From an uncultured Chitinophagaceae bacterium (lineage in GTDB: Bacteria > Bacteroidota > Bacteroidia > Chitinophagales > Chitinophagaceae): a stretch of 64,000 bases of DNA. Positions within the stretch are counted from its first letter, which is position 1. Each line of letters opens with the position of its first letter. The position numbers were made by a program, and so were the translations under genes. This document shows positions 17,800-26,548 of the stretch, one piece after another. The notes under the pieces were generated by a model. The model searched no databases, was not told the DNA's origin, and saw nothing but the letters and a program-made list of their open reading frames with translations. The stretch lies in NCBI GenBank assembly GCA_937862815.1, contig CALMED010000002.1, positions 186,001-250,000 on the forward strand. The letters run 5' to 3'.

Positions 17800-19743
17800 A
17801 TGTCATACCCTTATCAGATACGTTCGCTTGAGCAATACAAAGAAGCGTACCGCAGGAGTGTGGAAGAGCCGGAGGCTTTCTGGGCCGAAGTGGCAGAACA
17901 CTTTCACTGGCGGAAAAAGTGGGACAACGTTCTTGACTGGAATTTTAAAGAACCCCGTGTACGCTGGTTCGAGGGAGCCAAACTCAACATCACTGAGAAC
18001 TGCATTGACCGTCACCTCGAAGCCCTGGGCGATAAACCCGCCATCATCTGGGAACCCAACGACCCGGCCGACCGGGTACGCATCGTTACGTACAACCGCC
18101 TGCACAAGCGGGTATGCCAGGTAGCGCAGATGCTCACCAACCTTGGCGTTAAGAAAGGCGACCGGGTGTGCATTTATATGGGTATGGTACCCGAGCTGGC
18201 GTACGCCGTATTGGGCTGTGCCCGTATCGGCGCTATCCACAGCGTCATCTTCGGCGGCTTCAGCGCCCAGAGCATTGCCGACCGGCTTTACGATGCACAG
18301 GCGGAGTACATCATTACCTGTGACGGCGCTTACCGCGGCGGCAAAGACATCCCGCTTAAGAGCGTAATTGACGATGCCCTCATTGGCAACCGCATCGTAA
18401 AAAAAGTGATTGTGTACACCCGCACCCGTACCGCGGTTTCCATGATCAAGGGCCGCGATGTGTGGTGGGAAGATGAAATGGAACATGCAGAGCACGAAGT
18501 TGAAAAGGAAGGTAAGGTCACCTTCCCCGCAGTGGAAATGGATGCCGAAGACCCGCTGTTCATTCTCTATACCTCTGGCAGCACCGGCAAGCCCAAGGGG
18601 GTGGTACACAGCACGGCGGGGTATATGATGTGGACCAACTACACGTTTGTAAACGTGTTCCAGTACCAGCCCGGCGATGTACATTTTTGCACGGCCGATA
18701 TCGGATGGATCACCGGGCACAGTTACATCCTCTACGGACCACTCAGCGCCGGCGGCACCTCCCTCATGTTTGAGGGAATTCCCACCTGGCCCGACGCCGG
18801 GCGTTTCTGGGATATTGTGGACCGGCATAAAGTGAATATTCTCTATACAGCACCAACGGCCATCCGCAGCCTCATGGGCTTTGGGCTGGAGCCGCTGAAG
18901 GGTAAAGATCTTTCTTCGCTAAAAGTGCTGGGCACCGTGGGCGAACCCATCAACGAGGAGGCCTGGCACTGGTACTATAAAAATATTGGTAAGGAACGCT
19001 GCCCGGTGGTGGATACCTGGTGGCAAACTGAAACGGGCGGATGCCTCATCAGCAACCTGGCCGGCGTAACGCCCGAAAAACCCAGCTGGGCCACGCTGCC
19101 GATGCCGGGTGTGCAGCCCTTACTGGTGGATGAGAACGGAAACGAGGTAACGGGAGCCGATGAGAACGGCATCGTAAAAGGCAATCTCTGCATCCGGGCA
19201 CCCTGGCCCTCCACCATCCGTACCACCTACGGCGATCACGAGCGCTGCCGCCAGAATTATTTTGCTGCCTACGACAACCTGTATTTCACCGGCGACGGTG
19301 CGCTGCGGGATGCCGATGGCAACTACCGGATTACGGGACGGGTGGATGATGTACTCAATGTGAGCGGCCACCGCCTGGGCACCGCCGAGATTGAAAACGC
19401 CATTAATATGCACGCAGGCGTGGTGGAAAGCGCCGTCGTGGGCTATCCGCACGACGTGAAGGGGCAGGGCGTATACGCCTTTGTGATTTATGAGCACCAT
19501 CACAGCAACGACCCCAACCTCACCCGGCAGGATATCCTGCAAACGGTTACCCGCATGATTGGCCCCATTGCCAAACCCGATAAAATTCAGTTTGTAAGCG
19601 GCTTACCCAAAACCCGAAGCGGCAAGATCATGCGCCGCATCCTGCGGAAGATTGCCGAGGGAGACCTCGGTAGCGTAGGCGATACCACCACGCTGCTCGA
19701 TCCGGCGGTGGTGGAGGAAATTGCAAACGGCCGCATTGCCTGA
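17800..19743 (+). CDS. acs: Acetyl-CoA synthetase
   Basis: A 647-residue AMP-forming acetate-CoA ligase of standard length. It has the adenylate loop YTSGSTGKPKGV, the acetate-pocket region DTWWQTETGG, GDGALRDADGNYRITGR, and the C-terminal KTRSGKIMRRILRK. The Lys after SG in that last motif is the one regulated by acetylation in other bacteria. It activates acetate for central metabolism. Divergent from the porin-MFS operon, which probably feeds it. Confidence 0.97.
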   Translation: MSYPYQIRSLEQYKEAYRRSVEEPEAFWAEVAEHFHWRKKWDNVLDWNFKEPRVRWFEGAKLNITENCIDRHLEALGDKPAIIWEPNDPADRVRIVTYNRLHKRVCQVAQMLTNLGVKKGDRVCIYMGMVPELAYAVLGCARIGAIHSVIFGGFSAQSIADRLYDAQAEYIITCDGAYRGGKDIPLKSVIDDALIGNRIVKKVIVYTRTRTAVSMIKGRDVWWEDEMEHAEHEVEKEGKVTFPAVEMDAEDPLFILYTSGSTGKPKGVVHSTAGYMMWTNYTFVNVFQYQPGDVHFCTADIGWITGHSYILYGPLSAGGTSLMFEGIPTWPDAGRFWDIVDRHKVNILYTAPTAIRSLMGFGLEPLKGKDLSSLKVLGTVGEPINEEAWHWYYKNIGKERCPVVDTWWQTETGGCLISNLAGVTPEKPSWATLPMPGVQPLLVDENGNEVTGADENGIVKGNLCIRAPWPSTIRTTYGDHERCRQNYFAAYDNLYFTGDGALRDADGNYRITGRVDDVLNVSGHRLGTAEIENAINMHAGVVESAVVGYPHDVKGQGVYAFVIYEHHHSNDPNLTRQDILQTVTRMIGPIAKPDKIQFVSGLPKTRSGKIMRRILRKIAEGDLGSVGDTTTLLDPAVVEEIANGRIA

Positions 19744-19786
19744 TACGTTCTCCTGCCAGGGCATCTGACTGAAAACGTTATGAATC

Positions 19787-19816
19787 AAAAAGGTCCTGTT
19801 TTACCAGGACCTTTTT
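19787..19816. terminator. Bidirectional terminator between acs and the 19840 gene
   Basis: A perfect 12-bp stem (19787-19798 with 19805-19816), six-base loop, A and T runs at both ends. It serves the two convergent genes. Confidence 0.9.
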
Positions 19817-19839
19817 GTTGATTTAAAACCTCCCGCAGA

Positions 19840-21474
19840 TTATTCCAGTGGCATTTTAGCGAACCAAAGGGTCTTCCCGTTTTTGTTTTCACCGAGAAAC
19901 ACCAGCTCGTTTTTACCGATGGGAAGTAAGGGGTATTTGTTATTGACGTAGTAGTCAGTTTTTCCCTGCCCAAACTGTACAAACTCGCCAATAGCGGCGC
20001 TGTTGATGTCAATTTTGGAAACGCTGGGGTACACCAGGGCTTTGAATTTGCTGGTGCCAAGTTCTTTTTCCGCACGCAGTCCTGCCATCTCCATGATCAT
20101 CCAGTACAGCTTGCTGCCGTCCTTGCTGAACTCCAGCAACTGCGTATTGGGCATGCCGCTGCTTCCCTTGCTGTTTTCTTCACGCCGTACGCCGTAGGCT
20201 GCTTTGAGAGCACCGCCGTTGTTGAAGTGCATCATAATGATGTCTTCATAAAAGGTGCCGTTTTTGTTTTTGTTGAATTTTTGTCCGGCTACAAAAAAAT
20301 CACCGTTGGGAGCAAGCTTCATGTCTTGTACCCGGAAGCGTTTACCCGTATATTCGGGTTTCTTTTTTTGCGAAGGAGGTGTTTTGGCCTTGGCTTCAAA
20401 TTCGGCCAGCGTGGTGATAGTGGCATAGGCTACTTTGCCGCCCGATATTTTTACAATCTGAAATCCTTTGGCCTTGAAATTGTCTGATTGCAAGCTACGT
20501 CCAACCGAGTTGGGTTGCGCATCGGCAAACGACTCGTTGTAATAACTTTTATCACCGCCTCCTGTGGCTCCGATGATGTACACATCTGAACCAGACACCA
20601 AAAACATATCACCGTTGAACACTGGTGCTTTGGAGGGTACGCTGATGCGCTCTTTAATCTTTCCGTCATAACCTACGCGTACAAATGTGTAATTCGTAGC
20701 AGCGGGGTCGGCAATTTTCTTAAACATGGCGCCTCCTGCCGGGGCAAACAGCATCAGGATATCGTCCTGCCCCGTGGTTTCTTCGGCGTCTTCGGCCGCA
20801 TCACCTTCTCCTTCATCGGTACCCATGGAATTGATGCCCACCAGGTATTGCGGCGTTTCAAATTTGATCACTTCATCGGCCACCCGGTTAAGGTCGCGGT
20901 CGTACCGCAGTACGTGGAACTCTTTGTATTGCCGCCACGGATCTTCCCGTACGGCGCCTTTGGCACCGGCAATGATCAGTACCGTTTCCAGTTCATCCTG
21001 CTGGGTGTGGGCGATGTACACCATTTTATCGCCCTCCTCGGTTTTGGGTTTGAGCTTCTCGGCCAGTTTGATTTTTGATTCATAGCCACCCCAGAACCAG
21101 TTCCACTTACGGGTAATAATTTTGCGGCGGAGCACCAGGGTACCCAGCAGGTTGGATTCCACTGTTACAGCATTCAGCGTATATTCATCCCCCTTGTACC
21201 CTTTGATTTTCTCCAGGGGCACTTCACTTTCTTCCATGCCTTTGAAAGTAAAATCAAGGTCAAACCGGTAGGTTTCAAACTTCGCTTTCTTTCCGCTGGC
21301 CTTGGTGACGTAGGTCATTTCCAGCTCCTTTTTTTCCTCGTTGATTTTTGGTTCGTAGAGATAGCCTTTGTTGGCTTTTTTGGAGATGTCGTGGGTGCCC
21401 TCCTTGCTCAGTTGCTGGGAGGTGCCGGTCTGCAACAGGAAGCCGGTTGCAGCAAGTAAAAGCAGTTGTTTCAT
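19840..21474 (-). CDS. Exported protein of unknown function
   Basis: A 544-residue protein with a Sec signal peptide (MKQLLLLAATGFLLQTGTSQ) and no later membrane segment. No lipobox. The body is rich in short strand-forming segments with repeated Asp-Gly-x-hydrophobic turns (NGDMFLVSGSDVYIIG, APNGDFFVAGQKFN), which suggests a beta-propeller-like fold; this is inference. An acidic stretch rich in Glu, Asp and Ala (around residues 215-235) breaks the pattern. No catalytic motif is recognised. It is a single gene. Confidence 0.75.
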   Translation of the reverse strand: MKQLLLLAATGFLLQTGTSQQLSKEGTHDISKKANKGYLYEPKINEEKKELEMTYVTKASGKKAKFETYRFDLDFTFKGMEESEVPLEKIKGYKGDEYTLNAVTVESNLLGTLVLRRKIITRKWNWFWGGYESKIKLAEKLKPKTEEGDKMVYIAHTQQDELETVLIIAGAKGAVREDPWRQYKEFHVLRYDRDLNRVADEVIKFETPQYLVGINSMGTDEGEGDAAEDAEETTGQDDILMLFAPAGGAMFKKIADPAATNYTFVRVGYDGKIKERISVPSKAPVFNGDMFLVSGSDVYIIGATGGGDKSYYNESFADAQPNSVGRSLQSDNFKAKGFQIVKISGGKVAYATITTLAEFEAKAKTPPSQKKKPEYTGKRFRVQDMKLAPNGDFFVAGQKFNKNKNGTFYEDIIMMHFNNGGALKAAYGVRREENSKGSSGMPNTQLLEFSKDGSKLYWMIMEMAGLRAEKELGTSKFKALVYPSVSKIDINSAAIGEFVQFGQGKTDYYVNNKYPLLPIGKNELVFLGENKNGKTLWFAKMPLE

Positions 21475-21546
21475 GTTTGATTAATTTGCAACGAATGTAG
21501 CCAATGACATTCGGCATGCCAATACCTAGTATTGGGTATTTGTGTT

Positions 21547-22104
21547 TCAGGGTTGTATCTGGACTTCCGTACCCACGGGCAGCAGGTCGTACAGTTCACG
21601 GGCATACGAGCGCTTGGTGGAGATGCAGCCCAGGGTCCAGTTGTAAAAGTAGTCTACAAAGCGGTCTTCGTTCTTCCGCGTGGCGTGGATACCGATGCCG
21701 CCTCCCGGGCGGGCATGGGCAGGGATGAGTCCCGCCCGCTGCCGCTCCCGGAATTTTTCAAGGTCGCTGCTGTTGGGATAGTCCAGCAGCAGGAAGTGAC
21801 CCCATTCCGGGTGCATTTTTTTGTGTACGATTTTGTAGGCTCCTTCGGGTGTCATGCGGTCGCCCTCCATCATCTTATCCCGCAACTCGCTGCTGCCAAA
21901 CACCACCGGGTAGGTGGCCAGCCAGCCGGAAGCATCAAACAGCCGGAGTTCATAGGCGCTTTTTACAATCACCACTTTGTAGGGCGGAGTGCCGGAGATT
22001 GGTTCGGGGTAAGTTGCTGTGCGGTGGGCTGCACCTTGACGAAACGCGGTGGTTCCCAGGACGCTAAGGAAAAGAACCAGGAATAAAAGGCCGGTTTTGT
22101 TCAT
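21547..22104 (-). CDS. L,D-transpeptidase (YkuD) family protein
   Basis: A 185-residue exported protein; the ATG at 22104 gives a signal peptide, and upstream in-frame codons add only a polar leader. The YkuD catalytic region is present: GGGIGIHATR with the His, and LGCISTKRSYARELYDLL with the nucleophilic Cys. The usual S-x-GC-[IV]-R reads T-L-GC-I-S, so the Arg is replaced. Such enzymes form 3-3 cross-links in peptidoglycan or attach proteins to it. Fold and Cys/His support the family; specificity is open. Confidence 0.85.
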   Translation of the reverse strand: MNKTGLLFLVLFLSVLGTTAFRQGAAHRTATYPEPISGTPPYKVVIVKSAYELRLFDASGWLATYPVVFGSSELRDKMMEGDRMTPEGAYKIVHKKMHPEWGHFLLLDYPNSSDLEKFRERQRAGLIPAHARPGGGIGIHATRKNEDRFVDYFYNWTLGCISTKRSYARELYDLLPVGTEVQIQP

Positions 22105-22191
22105 GGTGACGGAGCGTTTACCATCAAACGGAAAAAAGCAGGCCGCATTTTTCCGGCAGGGTTGAATTAACAATCCGTTACGGCCGGTTGC

Positions 22192-22217
22192 AAAAAAAAC
22201 CGCCGGTTCGCGGCGGT
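22192..22217 (-). terminator. Terminator after the DUF4332 gene
   Basis: A 6-bp GC stem (22199-22204 with 22212-22217) followed on the minus strand by eight T, 23 bases after the DUF4332 stop. Confidence 0.65.
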
Positions 22218-22239
22218 GAAAGCTGTTATTGTGGGGCTG

Positions 22240-22647
22240 TTAATGGAACACTTTCTGATCCATGGTTCCTGCCTGGTTGATCATATCCTGCAGTTGATCC
22301 GCAGAAGGAACTTTGCCGGTGAGTCCGAATTTTTCATTGGTCTCCACCATTTTCTGGTGCAGGTTGGCTGCATTCCGCTGGGCCAGTTCTTTTACGGTAT
22401 CTACGCCGGCAGCTTCCAGCAGTTCGGCATACTGGCCGGCCACACCGTTAATGCGGCAGAGATCGGCATGGTTCACCCAGGTGAGGATCAGGCTTTCCGG
22501 AATCTCCGTATTGGCTGCCAGTTCCACCCGTCCTTTCTTGGTGCCTGCCTTCTCCAGCAGATCAATGGTGGTTCGTACACCCTGTTGTTCCAGTTTGGCG
22601 CCGTAATTGGGGCCGATGCCTTCTATATCAATGATTTTGTATTGCAT
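22240..22647 (-). CDS. DUF4332 helix-hairpin-helix protein
   Basis: A 135-residue cytoplasmic protein with two helix-hairpin-helix units, each built on an I-x-G-[IV]-[GA] turn: DIEGIGPNYGAKLEQQGV near the start and INGVAGQYAELLEAAGV in the middle. This is the DUF4332 architecture, related to DNA-binding HhH repeats. The biochemical role is unestablished; nucleic-acid binding is the usual guess. It has its own terminators on both sides. Confidence 0.85.
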   Translation of the reverse strand: MQYKIIDIEGIGPNYGAKLEQQGVRTTIDLLEKAGTKKGRVELAANTEIPESLILTWVNHADLCRINGVAGQYAELLEAAGVDTVKELAQRNAANLHQKMVETNEKFGLTGKVPSADQLQDMINQAGTMDQKVFH

Positions 22648-22701
22648 GGTGATTTGTTTTCCGCAGCAAAGTAAATGATTTCTCCTGCAACAGCCATAAA
22701 G

Positions 22702-22746
22702 AAAAACAGCCCCCCCTCTGCCGGAGAGCAGGGGGGAGCTGTTTTT
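22702..22746 (-). terminator. Terminator after the sigma/anti-sigma/barrel operon
   Basis: A long imperfect hairpin (outer arms 22702-22710 and 22738-22746, with C6/G6 inner arms) and flanking A and T tracts, just after the stop of the outer-membrane gene at 22768. Confidence 0.75.
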
Positions 22747-22767
22747 GCCATTGAATAAAATAATTAC

Positions 22768-23640
22768 TTACCAACTGCTCAACCGCAGGCCAACTGTGTA
22801 AGGAGTCTGGTCCAGCCCGCTGCGGAACATATTATTGAGGGCATAGCTCCCGTAGAGCCGGGCAGCACCCAGGTTAAGTTCGCCGATGGCGGAGAGTTTC
22901 CAGGGCTGCAGGTTGAAATCGTTGCGGATTTTTTCCTTGCCATTCTCTCCGCTCACCAGTTTCTGGCGGGCGCTGTACAGGTAGCCGGCACTCACACCTG
23001 CGCTGAAGCCGTAGCCGTTCTTTTTCTGCGGTGTGAAGTTGAAGTTGAGCATAACGGGTAGTGTAACGTAATCGGCTGCAAGTTTGTTTTTTCTGTACGA
23101 GGCCACCAGGGGATCGCGTTCAATAAAGTCGGCAGGGTCGTAACGGAAGCGTACATTTTTTTCAAACCGGTAGTTGTTCAGCTCCACACCCAAACCATAT
23201 TGCAGATTCACCACGTGTTTGATCATATTAACGCGTTGCTGGAAAAACCAGATGTTCACATTAACCGACTTGCCATTGCGTAAGCTCATTTCGTTGCGGC
23301 TGCCGCCCGGGAAATAGCCACCAGGACCGGTTACGGCAGCAGATGCGTAGTCGGTCTGGTCGTTCACGTTGGCAAAGCCCAGGTCCAGTATCCACCAGTT
23401 GGTACTCACGTTGGAAGGCTTGTGGGATTTGCGTTTTTTGATTTCAATCTGTACTTCCCGGTCCGTTTCTTTTTTCTCCCCGGGTTGGTCGGCTTTTTCC
23501 TTTCCATCGTGCTTTTTGATGATGATCATGTTGCCCACTTTGATGGTGTCGGTACCGGTAGGCTTACCGGTGGTGTCGGTTTGAGCGAGGCTGGCCAGGC
23601 AAACGGCTGTTCCCAGCAATGCAAGGTACATTCCCTTCAT
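22768..23640 (-). CDS. Outer-membrane beta-barrel protein, third gene of the ECF sigma operon
   Basis: A 290-residue protein with a signal peptide, a charged Lys/Glu-rich linker (about 35-75, including KKHDGKEKADQPGEKK) and a C-terminal barrel of alternating strands ending VGLRLSSW, with a terminal aromatic residue typical of barrels. It resembles the PorT-like outer-membrane barrel group. It starts 28 bases after the anti-sigma-like gene, so it probably belongs to the same operon. Function unknown. Confidence 0.75.
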   Translation of the reverse strand: MKGMYLALLGTAVCLASLAQTDTTGKPTGTDTIKVGNMIIIKKHDGKEKADQPGEKKETDREVQIEIKKRKSHKPSNVSTNWWILDLGFANVNDQTDYASAAVTGPGGYFPGGSRNEMSLRNGKSVNVNIWFFQQRVNMIKHVVNLQYGLGVELNNYRFEKNVRFRYDPADFIERDPLVASYRKNKLAADYVTLPVMLNFNFTPQKKNGYGFSAGVSAGYLYSARQKLVSGENGKEKIRNDFNLQPWKLSAIGELNLGAARLYGSYALNNMFRSGLDQTPYTVGLRLSSW

Positions 23641-23668
23641 GGTCTTTTTCTTTTTTACGGTTCTGAAA

Positions 23669-24721
23669 TTAATGTGTGTTCACGGCAAACACAGCAAAAC
23701 GTACGGTGGCATCGCCTGCCTGAATTCCGGTTCGGCGTTCAATGGTGCGGCGGGCTTTTTTCAGGAATCCTTTCAGGCCGCTGCGGCGTTGCTGCTCTTC
23801 TGTAAGGAGGCCTTCATCTTCGTCGTCATCCCCCTCATCGGTGTAAACGGTATATCCGGTGGAGGCGGCTGTGTTTGTTATAGCTAATACGGGAGAGGGT
23901 TCTGTTTTGTTACGCAATTCCTGATTTTTTTCCGGCTGCAGGGGTGTTTCCACCGCGACCATCACGTCGGGGTATTGCTGCTGCGACGTTGTTTCCGGCG
24001 TTTCCTTTACAATTGCGGCCGGCGTTTCCGGGGAAGTGTTGTTGTCACGGAGGCTCGCCAGCCGGGCACTTGTGACAGGCTGTGGGCCATTTGCCTCTTC
24101 TGCCGGGTCCGGGCCCATGGCATTGTGCTGGTAGTCTGCCGGTGGTACGGTGCCAGCACCCGGCACTGGTTGCGCCGGTGTTTTCACATCGGTTTGTTGG
24201 GCCAGGTTCCCGGTGTTGTTTGCGGGGCGGAGCAGCCACCAGCCGGTGCTGAGCAGCAGTACCACAGCGGCAGCCGCAGCCATTCTGCGGGTGAAATTTC
24301 CGAGGAAGAACACCCGCCCCCCCGGCTGACGGCGGTATAAAATGGATTTGTCGGGAAAGGCCAGTGCCAGGTCGGGTTCAAACCGGGCTTTTTGCAGCAG
24401 GCGCAGTTCTTTTTCGAGCGCGGGATCAACGGCCAGCACTGCTTCCACTTCCCGGCGGCCCGGGACGTCCAGTTCTTTATCGGCGTATAACAGCAACTGT
24501 TCTTCGGTTATTACAGGTTCCGGGCGCTTCAGACCGGCCAGAAAGGCCGGATCCAGCCGCTCATCGCTTTGAAGCCGGGTTTGCTCCAACAGCTGCAGGT
24601 CGGCCTGCAGGTCAGGGTGGGCGGCTGCAAATTCTTCCACCATCAAACGTTCGGCAGCGCTTAGCTCCCGGTCTGCATACAGCAGAAAAAACGTTTCGTA
24701 ATTATGGCGGTTGATATTCAT
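23669..24721 (-). CDS. Anti-sigma factor-like membrane protein with duplicated N-terminal domain
   Basis: A 350-residue bitopic protein directly downstream of the ECF sigma gene (12-base gap). Residues ~10-55 and ~75-115 are two copies of the same motif: LLYADRELSAAERLMVEEF and LLYADKELDVPGRREVEAV, each followed by a PxLxxxLxLLxxxR helix. Neither has zinc-binding Cys or His. One membrane helix follows (AAAAAVVLLLSTGWWLL), then a Pro/Thr/Glu-rich periplasmic part with an acidic patch (DEGDDDEDEGLLTEE). Position and topology make it the likely anti-sigma factor for the neighbour. Confidence 0.75.
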   Translation of the reverse strand: MNINRHNYETFFLLYADRELSAAERLMVEEFAAAHPDLQADLQLLEQTRLQSDERLDPAFLAGLKRPEPVITEEQLLLYADKELDVPGRREVEAVLAVDPALEKELRLLQKARFEPDLALAFPDKSILYRRQPGGRVFFLGNFTRRMAAAAAVVLLLSTGWWLLRPANNTGNLAQQTDVKTPAQPVPGAGTVPPADYQHNAMGPDPAEEANGPQPVTSARLASLRDNNTSPETPAAIVKETPETTSQQQYPDVMVAVETPLQPEKNQELRNKTEPSPVLAITNTAASTGYTVYTDEGDDDEDEGLLTEEQQRRSGLKGFLKKARRTIERRTGIQAGDATVRFAVFAVNTH

Positions 24722-24733
24722 TTTACTTTTGTG

Positions 24734-25219
24734 TTATAAGACCGATTCCACGTTTACCAGGTATTTTTTCAGCTGCAACCGGGCCCGGTGTAAATATACT
24801 TTCACCTGGCTTTCGTTCAACCCGGTAATGGTGCCTATTTCTTCATAGCTGTATCCTTCATAGTCTTTCAGCAACACCAGGCTGCGGGCAGTATCGTTCA
24901 GCCGGTCCAGGGCGGCCTCCAGCACTTGTTTCAGGTTGTTGCCGGAGTGGTTCACCACTTTCAGGTCTTCCCGGAATTCCTCCTGCAACTGTACCCGCTT
25001 CTGCTTGCGGATGTGATCAATCATCTGGTTATAAGCAATGGTGAACAGGTACGACTTACTCCGGTCGGCCTCCACCTGCCCGCGGTTGAGCCACAGTTTT
25101 TCAAACGCACTCTGCACCACATCCTTTGTATCCTCTTCATGCCCCAGGTTCTTGAGGATAAAGCGGTATACATGATCGGCGTGCCTTGTTACACAGTCGT
25201 TGTATTCTCGGACAGTCAT
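24734..25219 (-). CDS. RNA polymerase ECF sigma factor
   Basis: A 161-residue sigma-70 family ECF protein. Region 2 covers HVYRFILKNLGHEEDTKDVVQ through YLFTIAYNQMIDHIRKQKR. Region 4 carries the helix-turn-helix YSYEEIGTITGLNESQVKVYLHRAR. The ATG at 25219 is chosen over a TTG nine codons upstream. It is the first gene of an operon with an anti-sigma-like protein and an outer-membrane barrel, so it probably responds to an envelope signal. Confidence 0.93.
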   Translation of the reverse strand: MTVREYNDCVTRHADHVYRFILKNLGHEEDTKDVVQSAFEKLWLNRGQVEADRSKSYLFTIAYNQMIDHIRKQKRVQLQEEFREDLKVVNHSGNNLKQVLEAALDRLNDTARSLVLLKDYEGYSYEEIGTITGLNESQVKVYLHRARLQLKKYLVNVESVL

Positions 25220-25306
25220 AAAACAGTTGCGGGCTGGGTGCTTCAAGGCACACTGCCCTTACACTACGTAGCAGGAAAGTAAAAAGTTACAGGAGGATCA
25301 AAAAAA

Positions 25307-25498
25307 TCAGAGGATGCCTGAAAACGAATCAGTTATAAAGAAACCGGTACCAGGGGCCACGGGTGCTTTGTTGCCACACTTACTGGAGCAGCTCTGCTTC
25401 TTCCCGGTCTGCTCATCTTCCGTGCGGGCACCCCGTCCCAGCAACCAAACACCCCCCAGCAGGAGCAAACCAACAGCGAAAAGCAGCATACGTTTCAT
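25307..25498 (-). CDS. Small membrane-anchored Cys-containing protein
   Basis: A 63-residue protein with one N-terminal hydrophobic helix (LLFAVGLLLLGGVWLLG), then a charged segment with a Cys pair (QSCSSKCGNK) and a Gly/Phe-rich end. No known domain. It lies upstream of the ECF sigma operon with an 87-base gap. It has a plausible ATG and a signal-anchor-like start, but it is short and could be a chance frame. Confidence 0.5.
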   Translation of the reverse strand: MKRMLLFAVGLLLLGGVWLLGRGARTEDEQTGKKQSCSSKCGNKAPVAPGTGFFITDSFSGIL

Positions 25499-25603
25499 GA
25501 GCCTGGTTTTTGTGTGTGAGACGAAGATACGCAGTGGTTTGTTACAAACCGGTCACATATTTCTGTGATAATTTGTTTTTTAAGGGATATTTGTCCGGTT
25601 CCC

Positions 25604-26524
25604 ATGTCGCCCAACGATTTTATAGAACAGCTTAACCGCTCCGAATGTTTGGCGGCCGCCTCCCGGTTGCGCCGCTGGTTGCACCACCCGCTGCGCTATA
25701 CCTGGGCCATCGGCTTCCGGGAACTGCTCTATCCCCGTTTACGCAAAGGATATCGCACCCATGCCCGCCTCATCACCGGCCACCGGGTTGCCATTGAACT
25801 GCCCTCGGCCACCGACCTCTACCTGCTGGGCTGCAAGACGCATCCCTCCGAACTCCGCCTCAGCCGTTACCTCATCCGGCACCTCGCACCCGGCGATGTG
25901 TTCCTAGATGCCGGCGCCCACCTGGGCTATTTCTCCCTGCTGGCCTCCACCCTGGTGGGTTCCCGCGGCAGGGTAGTGGCCGTGGAACCCGCCCCCGACA
26001 CGTTCCCGCTCCTTGCCGCCAATCTCCAACAGGCGCCCAACTGCAGCAGCTACAACCTGCTGCTGGATGCAGCGGCGGGGGAAACCGACTTTTACACCTT
26101 CCCGGTGCAGTTTGCCGAATACAACTCAACGGATCCCCTTCAATATGAAACGGAACCCTGGTACCGTTCCCATCCCCCCATCCGCCACCGCCTGCAAGCG
26201 GTTACCGGCGACCAGTTGCTGCAGGAAACCGGGTTGGTGCCCACCTGCATCAAGATGGATGTGGAGGGCAGTGAGCCGGCCGTTTTGCAGGGCCTTCAAC
26301 AGACCCTCGGGCGTCATGCACCTGTGGTGATACTGGAGTATGTGCACAACGGCGCCCCGCACCGGGAAGCGGAAAACCTGCTCCTGCAGCAGGGCTATAC
26401 CACCCATGCCATCAACGCGGCCGGTGTCCCGGTACTCCTCTCCTGTACGGCGAACGATTACGTGGCCGGAACGGGCTTGCGGAGCGATAATATTGTCTTT
26501 AGCCGGATGCGCCCGATCCTGTAG
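25604..26524 (+). CDS. FkbM family methyltransferase
   Basis: A 306-residue SAM-dependent methyltransferase. The fold starts near residue 100 with DVFLDAGAHLGYFSLLAS (motif I), then VVAVEPAPDTFPLLAANL with the acidic ribose ligand, and the FkbM hallmark CIKMDVEGSEPAVLQGL. FkbM enzymes O-methylate sugars or polyketides. The GTG at 25565 is rejected in favour of ATG at 25604. The kbl -7 box overlaps its stop codon, so the two genes are adjacent but separately promoted. Confidence 0.88.
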   Translation: MSPNDFIEQLNRSECLAAASRLRRWLHHPLRYTWAIGFRELLYPRLRKGYRTHARLITGHRVAIELPSATDLYLLGCKTHPSELRLSRYLIRHLAPGDVFLDAGAHLGYFSLLASTLVGSRGRVVAVEPAPDTFPLLAANLQQAPNCSSYNLLLDAAAGETDFYTFPVQFAEYNSTDPLQYETEPWYRSHPPIRHRLQAVTGDQLLQETGLVPTCIKMDVEGSEPAVLQGLQQTLGRHAPVVILEYVHNGAPHREAENLLLQQGYTTHAINAAGVPVLLSCTANDYVAGTGLRSDNIVFSRMRPIL

Positions 26525-26529
26525 CTTTG
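26522..26529 (+). promoter_or_regulatory. -7 box for kbl (TAGCTTTG), overlapping the upstream stop codon
   Basis: Exact TAnnTTTG match whose TAG is also the stop of the FkbM gene, 19 bases before the kbl ATG. Confidence 0.5.
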
Positions 26530-26548
26530 TGCTTCAGAAACCACGTGT

